Positions 56,674 through 64,000 of a stretch of 64,000 nucleotides of DNA are shown in pieces; position 1 is the first letter of the stretch; each line of letters opens with the position of its first letter. Where the stretch lies: assembly GCF_030816965.1 (NCBI RefSeq), contig NZ_JAUSYQ010000002.1, positions 5,813,501 through 5,877,500 of the forward strand, read 5' to 3'. Origin of the DNA: Streptomyces canus (lineage in GTDB: Bacteria > Actinomycetota > Actinomycetes > Streptomycetales > Streptomycetaceae). A program made the position numbers and the translations under genes. A model generated the notes under the pieces. It did no database searches. It saw only the letters and a program-made list of their open reading frames with translations, and was not told the origin of the DNA.

Positions 56674-56991
56674 ATGTCTGTTGACCGCGTGGAAGAGACC
56701 GAGGGCCTCAAGGAGACCGAAGCCCTGACGACGGCAGCGTCGGTCCGCTACTACTCGATCGCACCCGGATTCCGTGTCAACGTCCGCAGCGGCCCCGGCA
56801 CGAGTTACAGCGTCGTGCGGGTACTGCCCGAGGGTTCGAAGGTGCCGATCTACTGCCAGACGCCCGGCACCTCGGTGACCGGCCCCTACGGCACCAGCAA
56901 CATCTGGGACAACATCAGCAACAGCCAGTACATCTCCGACGCCTACGTACAGACCGGCAGCGACGGCTACGTCGCCGACCGCTGCTCCTGA
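56674..56991 (+). CDS. Small SH3-like (SH3b) protein without signal peptide
   Basis: 105 aa. The N-terminal 25 residues are acidic (VDRVEETEGLKETEALTTAA). A bacterial SH3-like domain follows: YYSIAPGFRVNVRSGPGTSY, SVVRVLPEGSKVPIYCQTPG, GTSNIWDNISNSQYISDAYV, ending DGYVADRCS. Two cysteines may pair. The domain is about 75% alike by eye to the next gene's product, but that one has a signal peptide and this one does not. Strong GGGGGAGG site before the ATG at 56674. Upstream hairpins suggest translational control. Divergent from the Ser/Thr kinase gene. Confidence 0.8.
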   Translation: MSVDRVEETEGLKETEALTTAASVRYYSIAPGFRVNVRSGPGTSYSVVRVLPEGSKVPIYCQTPGTSVTGPYGTSNIWDNISNSQYISDAYVQTGSDGYVADRCS

Positions 56992-57010
56992 ATCTCCCTG
57001 GGGGATCCTC

Positions 57011-57346
57011 ATGACATCGCTGAAGCGCAGATCCGTCATGCTCGTGGCCCTCGCCGGCGCCTTCCTCATGGTGGGCGCCGCGCACGCCGAGGCGGCCATC
57101 CACTACTACGACGTTGCCCCGGATCTCCGACTGAACGTCCGCCGTGGTCCCGGAACGCAGTACGGCATCGTCCGTGTCCTGCCCGAGGGCGCGAAGGTGG
57201 CGATCTACTGCCAGACGCCGGGCGAGACGGTGTCGGGCTACTACGGCACGTCGAACATCTGGGACAACATCGCCAACGGCGAGTTCGTCTCGGACACCTA
57301 CGTCAAGACCGGCAGCGACGGCTACGTGGCGTCACGCTGCGGCTGA
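57011..57346 (+). CDS. Secreted SH3-like (SH3b) protein
   Basis: 111 aa. A clear Sec signal peptide (SLKRRSVMLVALAGAFLMVG, cleaved near AHAEA) leads into an SH3-like domain: YYDVAPDLRLNVRRGPGTQY, GIVRVLPEGAKVAIYCQTPG, GTSNIWDNIANGEFVSDTYV, ending DGYVASRCG. Bacterial SH3 domains usually bind cell-wall peptides. It lies 19 bases after its paralogue, so the pair arose by tandem duplication with one member losing or gaining the signal. GGGGGAT before the ATG. Confidence 0.85.
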   Translation: MTSLKRRSVMLVALAGAFLMVGAAHAEAAIHYYDVAPDLRLNVRRGPGTQYGIVRVLPEGAKVAIYCQTPGETVSGYYGTSNIWDNIANGEFVSDTYVKTGSDGYVASRCG

Positions 57347-57390
57347 TCCCCGAAGGGAGCCCGCCCCCGCCCCGGACCCATAATCGTCCC

Positions 57391-57903
57391 GTGAGCGACG
57401 AATCCGGCACCCAGGACATCCCCGCGGGCTCCCCAGAGGGCCACGGCCCCCGCCCCGAACCGATCCGCTTCTTCGGCACGGCCTGGGTGCACCACGACAA
57501 CGGCTACGCCCTCCGCCGCGTCGGCGCGGCCACCGGCTCCCTCGCCGTCGCCGTCGCCTCCTGTCTGATCCTCCGCTTCGCCTACGAGGGTCTCCAGATC
57601 GCCGACACCGGCAGCTTCGTGACCGTCCTCGTCATCGCGATGTTCGCGATCTGCAGCGCGCTGGCCTTCCGCAACACGTGGGACGGCTTCGGCAGACGCC
57701 CCGACCCGGACCGCCAGGCCTCCCTCCGCGGTCTGCTGGCCATCGGGTTCGTCGGGTCGCTCCTGGCCTACTTCTTCCGCTCCCTCATGGAGGCGCCGGG
57801 CGAGAAGCTGCACCGGCAGGAGTACGAGGCGGCGCGCAGGGAGCACGAGAAGCGCGGTGCTCGTCGCACGGGAAACCCCTCGAAGAAGAAGCGCGGCCGC
57901 TGA
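57391..57903 (+). CDS. Streptomyces membrane protein of unknown function
   Basis: A 170-aa protein with three transmembrane helices (about residues 47-67, 74-93 and 112-131), an N-terminal soluble part of about 35 residues and a basic C-terminus (EHEKRGARRTGNPSKKKRGR). No known family. GTG at 57391. It lies 44 bases after the secreted SH3 gene in the same direction. The charge distribution suggests that the Lys/Arg tail is cytoplasmic. Confidence 0.75.
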   Translation: MSDESGTQDIPAGSPEGHGPRPEPIRFFGTAWVHHDNGYALRRVGAATGSLAVAVASCLILRFAYEGLQIADTGSFVTVLVIAMFAICSALAFRNTWDGFGRRPDPDRQASLRGLLAIGFVGSLLAYFFRSLMEAPGEKLHRQEYEAARREHEKRGARRTGNPSKKKRGR

Positions 57904-58052
57904 GAGCCGTCGGCAGTCACAGCGCCCTTGACCCCCTGTGCAGCACGCCCACGCGGCGGAGCCGCCCATCGCCACAACTCCGCGCGTTCTCAGGCCGGTT
58001 CTCTCACCGTAAGTTCACCGCGCCCTGATCCTCATCCGGCCACCATGGCCTC

Positions 58053-58832
58053 ATGGCCGCTTCCTTCCACACCACCCGAGCCCACTCCTTCAACGCCGCC
58101 GCAGCCCAGTACGCCGCCAGCCGCCCCTCCTACCCACCCGCCCTCTTCGACGCCGTCGAAGACCTCGCCGGCCGGCCCCTCACGGGCGCGCGGGTCGCCG
58201 ACATCGGGGCCGGTACCGGTATCGCGACCGCTCTGCTGCATGCCCGGGGCGCCGAGGTCGTCGCGGTCGAACCCGGGGACGGCATGGCGGCGCAGTTCCG
58301 CCGCACGCACCCCGGTATCCCGATCCTCAGGGGCGACGGCAACGACCTCCCCCTCCTCACGGACGCCGTCGACTTCGTGACCTATGCCCAGTCCTGGCAC
58401 TGGACCGACCCCGCCCGCGCGGTCCCCGAAGCCGTCCGCGTCCTGCGCCCCGGCGGCGCGCTCGCCCTGTGGTGGAACACCCACGCCCTCGACGTGCCGT
58501 GGATCACCGGTCAACTGGACCGCATCGGGCAGCACTTCAAGGCCTACGGCGCCCAGCCGGCCGTCGAGGTGAACGGCAACGGAGCCCGGTCGGCCCTGGC
58601 CGACCCCACCGGCCGCCTGGACTTCGCCCACCGAGTGGTCCGCTGGAGCCGCCGCGTCCCCGTCGACACCCATCTCGCCAACATCGGCAGCCACTCGTTG
58701 TTCCTGGTCGCGGGCGAGGAGCACGCGGGCGCCTTCCTCACCGAGGAGCGGCGGATCCTGCTGGAACTCTTCCCGGACGAAACCGTCGAGGAGACCTACG
58801 ACGTCGAACTGCTGGTCGCCGTCAACGCCTGA
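58053..58832 (+). CDS. Class I SAM-dependent methyltransferase (UbiE/Methyltransf_11 type)
   Basis: 259 aa with the Rossmann methyltransferase motifs: FNAAAAQYAASRPSYPPALF (a start typical of small-molecule methyltransferases), motif I VADIGAGTGIATALL, VVAVEPGDGM, and the WHW(T) block SWHWTDPARAVPEAVRVLRP. The substrate is unknown; the family resembles yeast Crg1-like and Streptomyces stand-alone enzymes. ATG at 58053. A short gap with a leaderless-type promoter separates it from the ABC transporter. Confidence 0.88.
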   Translation: MAASFHTTRAHSFNAAAAQYAASRPSYPPALFDAVEDLAGRPLTGARVADIGAGTGIATALLHARGAEVVAVEPGDGMAAQFRRTHPGIPILRGDGNDLPLLTDAVDFVTYAQSWHWTDPARAVPEAVRVLRPGGALALWWNTHALDVPWITGQLDRIGQHFKAYGAQPAVEVNGNGARSALADPTGRLDFAHRVVRWSRRVPVDTHLANIGSHSLFLVAGEEHAGAFLTEERRILLELFPDETVEETYDVELLVAVNA

Positions 58833-58883
58833 CTCCGTCGAGCCCCGGCCTCGCCTCCCGGTCCGCCGACGGGCGCGACTCGC

Positions 58884-58931
58884 TTGACCGGGCAGGGGCC
58901 GCGAGAGCATTATTCATCGCATGGTGAATAA
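58884..58931 (+). promoter_or_regulatory. Leaderless-type promoter and operator dyad of the ABC transporter
   Basis: -35 TTGACC (58884-58889), 18 bases, -10 CATTAT (58908-58913), then 7 bases to the ATG at 58921, so transcription would start at or next to the A of ATG. A perfect dyad TTATTCA-N8-TGAATAA (58910-58931) covers the -10 and the start codon and could bind a repressor that blocks both. Confidence 0.6.
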
Positions 58932-59736
58932 AGAGTCCGGGCCACCCGCCGACAGCACGGACCAAGGGCCCGCCACCCCCGCCGTCCACGCCGACGGCCT
59001 CACCGTCGTCCGAGGCCCCCGCACCGTCCTGCGCAGCCTCGCCTTCGACGTCCCGCGGGGCCAGATCACCGGCCTCCTCGGCCCTTCGGGCTGCGGCAAG
59101 TCCACGCTGATGCGTTCGATCGTCGGCACCCAGGCCAAGGTCACCGGCACCCTCGACGTCCTCGGCCGGCCCGCGGGCCACCCCACTCTGCGCACCCGCA
59201 TCGGCTACGTCACCCAGGCCCCCTCCGTCTACGACGACCTGACCGTCCGCCAGAACCTCGACTACTTCGCCGCGATCCTCGCCCCCGGCCGCGCCGCCGC
59301 CGACCGCCGCCACTCCGACGTCACCCAGACCATCACCGACGTCGACCTCACCACCCACGCCGACTCCCTCGCCGGCAACCTCTCCGGCGGCCAGCGCAGC
59401 CGCGTCTCCCTCGCCGTGGCCCTCCTCGGCACCCCCGAACTCCTCGTCCTCGACGAACCCACCGTCGGCCTCGACCCCGTCCTGCGCCGCGACCTCTGGA
59501 ACCTCTTCCACGACATCGCCGCCCGCCGCGGCGCCACCCTCCTCATCTCCTCCCACGTCATGGACGAGGCCGAGCGCTGCCACCGCCTCCTCCTGATGCG
59601 CGAGGGCGAGATCCTCGCCGACGACACCCCCGAGGCCCTCCGCACCCGCACACACTCCGACACCGTCGAGGAGGCCTTCCTCCACCTGGTCGACCAGGCC
59701 GTCGAGGCAAGCCGCACCAAGGAGCCCACGCGATGA
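58921..59736 (+). CDS. ABC transporter ATP-binding protein
   Basis: A 271-aa ATPase of the DrrA/CcmA-like exporter class: Walker A GLLGPSGCGKST, Q-loop YVTQAPSVYDDLTV, signature NLSGGQRSRVSLAVALL, Walker B LLVLDEPTVGLDP and the switch His in LISSHVMDEAE. The ATG at 58921 follows a promoter with no room for a ribosome-binding site, so the mRNA is probably leaderless. The stop overlaps the permease start by 4 bases (ATGA). No regulator gene is adjacent despite the operator-like dyad. Confidence 0.94.
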   Translation: MVNKESGPPADSTDQGPATPAVHADGLTVVRGPRTVLRSLAFDVPRGQITGLLGPSGCGKSTLMRSIVGTQAKVTGTLDVLGRPAGHPTLRTRIGYVTQAPSVYDDLTVRQNLDYFAAILAPGRAAADRRHSDVTQTITDVDLTTHADSLAGNLSGGQRSRVSLAVALLGTPELLVLDEPTVGLDPVLRRDLWNLFHDIAARRGATLLISSHVMDEAERCHRLLLMREGEILADDTPEALRTRTHSDTVEEAFLHLVDQAVEASRTKEPTR

Positions 59737-60518
59737 CCACGACCACCACGCCGAACCTCGCACCCGCTCCCACCAGCGCCCTCAGCCTCCCCCGCACCAC
59801 CGCCACCGCGGCCAGGGTCCTGCGCCAGCTCCGCCACGACCCGCGCACCATCGCGATGATGATCCTGATCCCCTGCGTGATGCTCTTCCTGCTGCGCTAC
59901 GTCTTCGACGGCAGCCCGCGCACCTTCGACAGCATCGGCGCCTCCCTCCTCGGGATCTTCCCGCTGATCACGATGTTCCTGGTCACCTCCATCGCCACCC
60001 TGCGCGAACGCACCTCAGGCACCCTCGAACGCCTCCTCGCCATGCCGCTGGGCAAAGGCGACCTCATCGCCGGCTACGCCCTCGCCTTCGGCGTCCTCGC
60101 GATCATCCAGTCCGCCCTCGCGACCGGCCTCGCCATCTGGTTCCTCGGCCTCGACGTCACCGGCAGCCCCTGGCTCCTGCTGCTGGTCGCCCTGCTCGAC
60201 GCCCTGCTCGGCACCGCCCTCGGCCTGTTCGTCTCGGCCTTCGCGGCCTCCGAGTTCCAGGCCGTCCAGTTCATGCCGGCCGTGATCTTCCCCCAACTCC
60301 TCCTCTGCGGGCTCTTCACCCCTCGCGACAACATGCACCCCGTCCTGGAGGCCATCTCCGACGTCCTCCCCACGTCCTACGCCGTCGACGGCATGAACGA
60401 GGTCCTCAGGCACACGGACATGACAGCGACCTTCGTACGCGACGCGTTGATCGTGGCGGGCTGCGCACTGCTGGTCCTGGGACTGGGAGCGGCAACCCTC
60501 AGGCGCAGGACGGCATAG
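59733..60518 (+). CDS. ABC-2 type transporter permease
   Basis: A 261-aa membrane protein with about six transmembrane helices and the ABC-2 signatures PCVMLFLLRYVFDGSPRTFD, RERTSGTLERLLAMPL and the late FTPRDNMHPVLEAISDVLPT. The long cytoplasmic N-terminus (about 30 residues) carries no domain. It works with the upstream ATPase as a homodimeric exporter, as in daunorubicin (DrrAB)-type systems. Substrate unknown. Confidence 0.93.
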   Translation: MTTTTTPNLAPAPTSALSLPRTTATAARVLRQLRHDPRTIAMMILIPCVMLFLLRYVFDGSPRTFDSIGASLLGIFPLITMFLVTSIATLRERTSGTLERLLAMPLGKGDLIAGYALAFGVLAIIQSALATGLAIWFLGLDVTGSPWLLLLVALLDALLGTALGLFVSAFAASEFQAVQFMPAVIFPQLLLCGLFTPRDNMHPVLEAISDVLPTSYAVDGMNEVLRHTDMTATFVRDALIVAGCALLVLGLGAATLRRRTA

Positions 60519-60624
60519 CGGCGTACAAGGGACGCCATAGCGCTGCGCAAGGCCGGCCACCCCACCTGTTCCGCCCACCGGACACCCACCCTGCACGCAC
60601 CGGCCCGGTGCCAGACTGAACCGC

Positions 60625-61437
60625 ATGAGTCAGAAAGTCGCAGTCCTCGGCACCGGCAAGATCGGCGAAGCCCTGCTCAGCGGAATGATCCGCGCCGGCT
60701 GGGCCCCGGCCGACCTCCTGGTCACCGCCCGCCGCGCCGAGCGAGCCGAAGAACTCCGCAGCCGTTACGGAGTCACCCCGGTCACCAACCCGGAAGCCGC
60801 GAAGACCGCCGACACCCTGATCCTCACGGTCAAACCGCAGGACATGGGCACCCTCCTCGACGAACTCGCCCCACACGTCCCGGCCGACCGCCTGGTCATC
60901 AGCGGCGCCGCCGGCATCCCCACCTCCTTCTTCGAGGAGCGCCTCGCCACCGGCACTCCCGTCGTCCGCGTCATGACCAACACGCCCGCCCTGGTCGACG
61001 AGGCCATGTCGGTCATCTCGGCCGGCACCCATGCCACCGCCGACCACCTCGCCCACACCGAGGAGATCTTCGGCGCCGTCGGCAAGACGCTCCGCGTCCC
61101 CGAGTCCCAGCAGGACGCCTGCACCGCCCTCTCCGGCTCCGGACCGGCGTACTTCTTCTACCTGGTCGAAGCCATGACGGACGCCGGCATCCTGCTCGGC
61201 CTACCCCGCGACAAGGCCCACGACCTGATCGTCCAGTCCGCGATCGGCGCCGCGACGATGCTCCGCGACAGCGGCGAGCACCCGGTGAAGCTCCGCGAGA
61301 ACGTCACCTCCCCCGCGGGCACCACCATCAACGCCATCCGCGAACTCGAGAACCACGGCGTACGCGCCGCCCTCATCGCCGCCCTCGAAGCCGCCCGCGA
61401 CCGCAGCCGCGCACTGGCCTCCGGGCAGAAGGACTGA
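60625..61437 (+). CDS. proC: Pyrroline-5-carboxylate reductase
   Basis: The last step of proline synthesis, NAD(P)H-dependent reduction of P5C. 270 aa with VAVLGTGKIGEALLSGMIRA (dinucleotide fold), ILTVKPQDM, RVMTNTPALVDEAMSVIS, and the signature ALSGSGPAYFFYLVEAMTDA and REQVTSPGGTT-like block RENVTSPAGTTINAIRELE. ATG at 60625. Stands alone between the ABC permease and the convergent isochorismatase-like gene. Confidence 0.97.
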   Translation: MSQKVAVLGTGKIGEALLSGMIRAGWAPADLLVTARRAERAEELRSRYGVTPVTNPEAAKTADTLILTVKPQDMGTLLDELAPHVPADRLVISGAAGIPTSFFEERLATGTPVVRVMTNTPALVDEAMSVISAGTHATADHLAHTEEIFGAVGKTLRVPESQQDACTALSGSGPAYFFYLVEAMTDAGILLGLPRDKAHDLIVQSAIGAATMLRDSGEHPVKLRENVTSPAGTTINAIRELENHGVRAALIAALEAARDRSRALASGQKD

Positions 61438-61453
61438 GGCCCACCGGGGGCGG

Positions 61454-62041
61454 TCACCCCGCCGCGGCCACCACGTCCTTCGTGCCCACCACACGAGCGA
61501 AGCCGCCCCCGTGCAGCGACACCGCCGACGCCCGCGCCACCTCGTCCGCGCTCCGCCGCCAGCCGAACGGGCCCTCCAGATCGAACGTGTACGTCGCGTC
61601 ATACGCGACCACTACGTCGTACCCCAGGTTCCCGCCCATCCGAGCCGTCGTCTCCACGCACATGTTGGTCTGGATCCCGGCCACCACGAACTGCGAGATC
61701 CCCTCGCCCTTCAGCCAGGCGCCCAGATCCGGCGTCCCGTAGAACGCCGAGTTCACGGTCTTCGTGACCAACAACTCGGCCCCTCCGACCCCCTTCCCGC
61801 GCCGCCGCTCCACGTACTCCTTGAAGCCGTTCCCCTCATATCCCGTCCGCAGCGGCGACCCGGGCTTCCGCGAGTCATGCCGTACGAAGACGACCGGCCG
61901 CCCCGTCACCTGCCACACGTCGATGAGCGAAGCGATGTTGTCATCGGCCTCCGGGTTGTTCCGCTCTCCCCAGAAGTCGGCCTCGTCGAAGCCCCTCTGG
62001 ACGTCCACGACCACCAGCGCCGCGTTCTCTGCGATCTCCAT
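61454..62041 (-). CDS. Isochorismatase-family cysteine hydrolase
   Basis: 195 aa of the nicotinamidase/isochorismatase fold: Asp in LVVVDVQRGFDEADFW, Lys in LLVTKTVNSAFYGT, and the nucleophile Cys in IQTNMCVETTARMGGNLG, which together form the Asp-Lys-Cys triad. The substrate is unknown. ATG at 62041, divergent from a GlxA-type regulator 75 bases away, a common pairing in which the AraC-type protein controls the hydrolase. Convergent with proC, with 16 bases between stops. Confidence 0.9.
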   Translation of the reverse strand: MEIAENAALVVVDVQRGFDEADFWGERNNPEADDNIASLIDVWQVTGRPVVFVRHDSRKPGSPLRTGYEGNGFKEYVERRRGKGVGGAELLVTKTVNSAFYGTPDLGAWLKGEGISQFVVAGIQTNMCVETTARMGGNLGYDVVVAYDATYTFDLEGPFGWRRSADEVARASAVSLHGGGFARVVGTKDVVAAAG

Positions 62042-62065
62042 GCCGACGATCCTGCCGCCGTGAGC

Positions 62066-62085
62066 TCACCCCACCCAGGGGGTGA
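62066..62085. promoter_or_regulatory. Inverted repeat between the isochorismatase and GlxA-type genes
   Basis: TCACCCC (62066-62072), six bases, GGGGTGA (62079-62085): a perfect 7-bp dyad in the middle of the 75-base divergent region. Candidate operator. Confidence 0.5.
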
Positions 62086-62116
62086 AAAGACAGCGGTCGA
62101 TGGTTTACTGCCAGCC

Positions 62117-63166
62117 ATGGAGAACACCGGGGAGACGGAGCATCCGTACCGCGTCGCGCTGGTCGCCTTCCCCGGGATCCGCGCCTTCGACGTCTCCGTC
62201 ATCACCGAGGTCTGGGGCACGGACCGCACCGATCGCGGAGCCCCCGCCTTCGACCTGCGCCGAGTCGCCCCCGACACCACACCGGTCCCCATGCGCGGCA
62301 GCCTCACCCTCCTTCCCGACCGCACCCTCGACTGGCTGTCCCGCGCCGATCTGATCGTGATCCCCGGCCTCGACGACCACCTCACCTCCGCACCCACCCC
62401 CGTCCTCGAAGCCCTTCGCCGCGCGCACACCCGCGGCACCACCATCGCGGCCCTGTGTGGCGGCGCCTTCACCCTCGCTCGGGCCGGCCTCCTCGACGGC
62501 CGCCGTGCCATCACCCACTGGAACCTGATCGACCTCCTGCGCGCACACCACCCCCAGGTCACCGAGGTCCCCGACGCCCTTTTCATCGAGGACGACAACA
62601 TCTGGACCGCGGCCGGCACCGCGGCAGGCATCGACCTCTGTCTCCACCTCGTCCGCCAGACCCACGGTGCCGAAGTCGCGGCCACCATCGCCCGCTCGAT
62701 GGTCACCGCGCCCTTCCGCACCGGAACCCAGGCACAGTTCATCGAGCACCCCACCCCGCGCGCCGACCGCGACTCCGATTCCCTCGCCGCCGTGCGCGAG
62801 CACGCCCTGCGCCACCTCCACGAACCGCTCACCGTCGCCGACCTGGCCGCCCGCGCAGGTATGTCCGCCCGCAGCTTCGCCCGTCACTTCACCGCGGAGA
62901 CCGGCACGACCCCGCTCCGCTGGCTCCTCGACCAGCGCATCGCCGCAGCCCAGAAACTCCTCGAGCGCACCGACCTACCGATGCCCGAGGTCGCCCGCCG
63001 CGCCGGCTTCGGCAGCGAGGTCACGATGCGCCAGCACTTCGCATCCCGCCTCGCCACCAGCCCACGTGCCTACCGGGCAGCGTTCAGCACGATCCCGCTG
63101 TCGACCGCGCCGGTATCCACCGCGACCGGATCGGAAGCGGCCGGAAGCAGCCCGATCGCGCGATAA
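62117..63166 (+). CDS. GlxA-family transcriptional regulator (DJ-1/PfpI + AraC)
   Basis: 349 aa. The N-terminal DJ-1/PfpI domain (about residues 8-190) includes VALVAFPGIRAFDVSVITEV, LIVIPGLDDH and the nucleophile elbow IAALCGGAFTLARAGLLDGR (Cys). The C-terminal AraC helix-turn-helix pair reads LTVADLAARAGMSARSFARH and LPMPEVARRAGFGSEVTMRQ. It is divergent from the isochorismatase-like gene that it probably regulates. ATG at 62117. Its last 97 bases overlap the end of trpS on the opposite strand, an unusually large overlap that includes an Ser/Thr/Ala-rich tail. Confidence 0.93.
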   Translation: MENTGETEHPYRVALVAFPGIRAFDVSVITEVWGTDRTDRGAPAFDLRRVAPDTTPVPMRGSLTLLPDRTLDWLSRADLIVIPGLDDHLTSAPTPVLEALRRAHTRGTTIAALCGGAFTLARAGLLDGRRAITHWNLIDLLRAHHPQVTEVPDALFIEDDNIWTAAGTAAGIDLCLHLVRQTHGAEVAATIARSMVTAPFRTGTQAQFIEHPTPRADRDSDSLAAVREHALRHLHEPLTVADLAARAGMSARSFARHFTAETGTTPLRWLLDQRIAAAQKLLERTDLPMPEVARRAGFGSEVTMRQHFASRLATSPRAYRAAFSTIPLSTAPVSTATGSEAAGSSPIAR

Positions 63167-64000
63167 GCGGCATCCACGGTCGGCCGCGCCATCGCCCGCG
63201 CTCTCTCCGCGCCATCCCGCAGCACCTCCTCCACATAGCCAGGATCCGCGCACAACTCCTTGTGCCTCTCCTGCACGGGCCTCAAGACCTCGACCACGGC
63301 CTCGGCGGTGTCCCTCTTCAAGGCGCCGTACGACTCATATACACCGCTCAGCTCCGATGGGTTCCCACCCGTGCAGGACGCGAGGATCTCCAGCAGATTC
63401 GCCAGCCCGGGCCGTGCCTCCCGGTCGTACACGACCTCCTGCCCGCTGTCGGTCACGGCCCGCATCACCTTCTTCCGCACGACATCCGGCTCGTCGAGCA
63501 GATAGACGATCCCCGGCCCGGAGTCGTCGGACTTCCCCATCTTCGACAGGGGGTCCTGGAGGTTCATGACCCGCGCGCCCACCTTGGGCAGAGTGGCCCG
63601 GGGCACCACGAAGGTGTAGCCGTACCGCTGGTTGAACCGCGCCGCCAGATCCCGCGTCAGCTCCACGTGTTGAGCCTGGTCGTCCCCGACCGGCACCTCG
63701 CCGGCCCCGTACGCCAGGATGTCCGCCGCCATCAGCACGGGATACGTCAGCAACGACAGCCGCACACTCCCGCCCCGCGCCCGCTCCCGAGCGGCCTTCT
63801 CCTTGTACTGGATCATCCGCCGCATCTCGCCGTCCGTGGCCACGCACTCCAGCACGTACGACAGCCGCGCATGCTCGTCCACATGACTCTGTACGAACAC
63901 GGTGCACAGCTCGGGATCCAGCCCCGCCGCGAGCAGCAGCGTCGCCGCCTGCCGACTCAGCCGGCGCACCCGCGCCGGATCATGGTCGACGGTCAGGGCG
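63070..64000 (-). CDS. trpS: Tryptophanyl-tRNA synthetase (C-terminal part; N-terminus beyond the window)
   Basis: About 309 codons of a class I synthetase charging tRNA-Trp; the frame runs open off the right edge (ALTVDHDPARV). Seen: AADILAYGAGEVPVGDDQAQ, HVELTRDLAARFN and the KMSKS loop as LSKMGKSDDS (Gly in the third position). The anticodon-binding region follows, with YGALKRDTAEAVVEVLRPVQ. The last 30 or so residues run past the normal end into the GlxA-type gene. By position next to proC this should correspond to the auxiliary, indolmycin-resistant TrpRS1 of S. coelicolor (SCO3334), as far as I recall; the active-site residues that would show this are outside the window. Confidence 0.9.
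   Translation of the reverse strand, partial: ALTVDHDPARVRRLSRQAATLLLAAGLDPELCTVFVQSHVDEHARLSYVLECVATDGEMRRMIQYKEKAARERARGGSVRLSLLTYPVLMAADILAYGAGEVPVGDDQAQHVELTRDLAARFNQRYGYTFVVPRATLPKVGARVMNLQDPLSKMGKSDDSGPGIVYLLDEPDVVRKKVMRAVTDSGQEVVYDREARPGLANLLEILASCTGGNPSELSGVYESYGALKRDTAEAVVEVLRPVQERHKELCADPGYVEEVLRDGAERARAMARPTVDAAYRAIGLLPAASDPVAVDTGAVDSGIVLNAAR

Overview
The window is a 64 kb stretch of a Streptomyces chromosome (or a very close relative). The DNA is very G+C rich with G/C-loaded third codon positions, GTG starts and ATGA/GTGA stop-start overlaps are common, and the gene order is that of the conserved Streptomyces core. From memory of S. coelicolor it corresponds to the segment from hpt/ftsH down to trpS (about SCO3405 to SCO3334), here in inverted order. 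I see no prophage, insertion sequence, CRISPR array, tRNA or rRNA gene.

Layout. 1-6.2 kb: the end of hpt, ftsH, folE, and an opposed folate operon (folP, an NTF2-like gene, folB, folK, DUF3180). 6.3-14.9 kb: an MprF-type lysyltransferase-domain protein, a membrane-anchored esterase, a coiled-coil membrane protein, two bacterial PH-domain membrane proteins, an orphan complex I NuoD paralogue, and a MidA/NDUFAF7-type methyltransferase convergent with it. 15-19.5 kb: a NarL-type two-component pair, an ArsR-type regulator and a PLP-dependent lyase. 19.6-25.1 kb: a tightly coupled cofactor operon, DUF2520-panC-nadB-nadC-coaX. 25.2-31.6 kb: small Streptomyces proteins, a BlaI-type repressor, a short N-acetylglutamate synthase, lsr2, an SCO3374-type gene and clpC. 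31.6-36.5 kb: a decayed leucine-rich-repeat gene behind a three-copy 193-bp repeat, a secreted HAD acid phosphatase, a secreted M23 peptidase with an unusual leader, and a TetR/MFS-exporter pair. 36.5-46.8 kb: an AraC/VOC/methyltransferase cassette, the sigE-cseA-cseB-cseC cell-envelope stress operon, mutY, disA and radA. 47-64 kb: a sigma-like fusion protein with a BACON domain, a Ppx/GppA phosphatase, a TIM-barrel epimerase, ilvD, a frameshifted Ser/Thr kinase, two SH3-like proteins, an ABC exporter, proC, an isochorismatase-like hydrolase, a GlxA-type regulator and part of trpS.

How the genes fit together. Protein quality control (ftsH, clpC) appears tied to thiol stress: both genes carry a GGGAAC-N18-GTT sigma-R-like promoter, and clpC also has a ClgR-type box. 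Envelope homeostasis is a second theme: cse operon, lysyltransferase, M23 peptidase, phosphatase, DisA. Cofactor supply is a third: folate, pantothenate/CoA and NAD.

The most interesting signal is the orphan NuoD2 lying tail-to-tail with a MidA-family methyltransferase. Mammalian NDUFAF7 methylates an Arg of NDUFS2, and that Arg sits in an HRG motif which NuoD2 keeps. NuoD2 also has Trp where canonical NuoD has the quinone-site Tyr. Other points of interest are the sigma/anti-sigma/BACON fusion, the intrinsic terminator in the M23 leader, the 193-bp and 154-bp tandem duplications and the frameshifted kinase. All calls come from reading the sequence; no database search was run.
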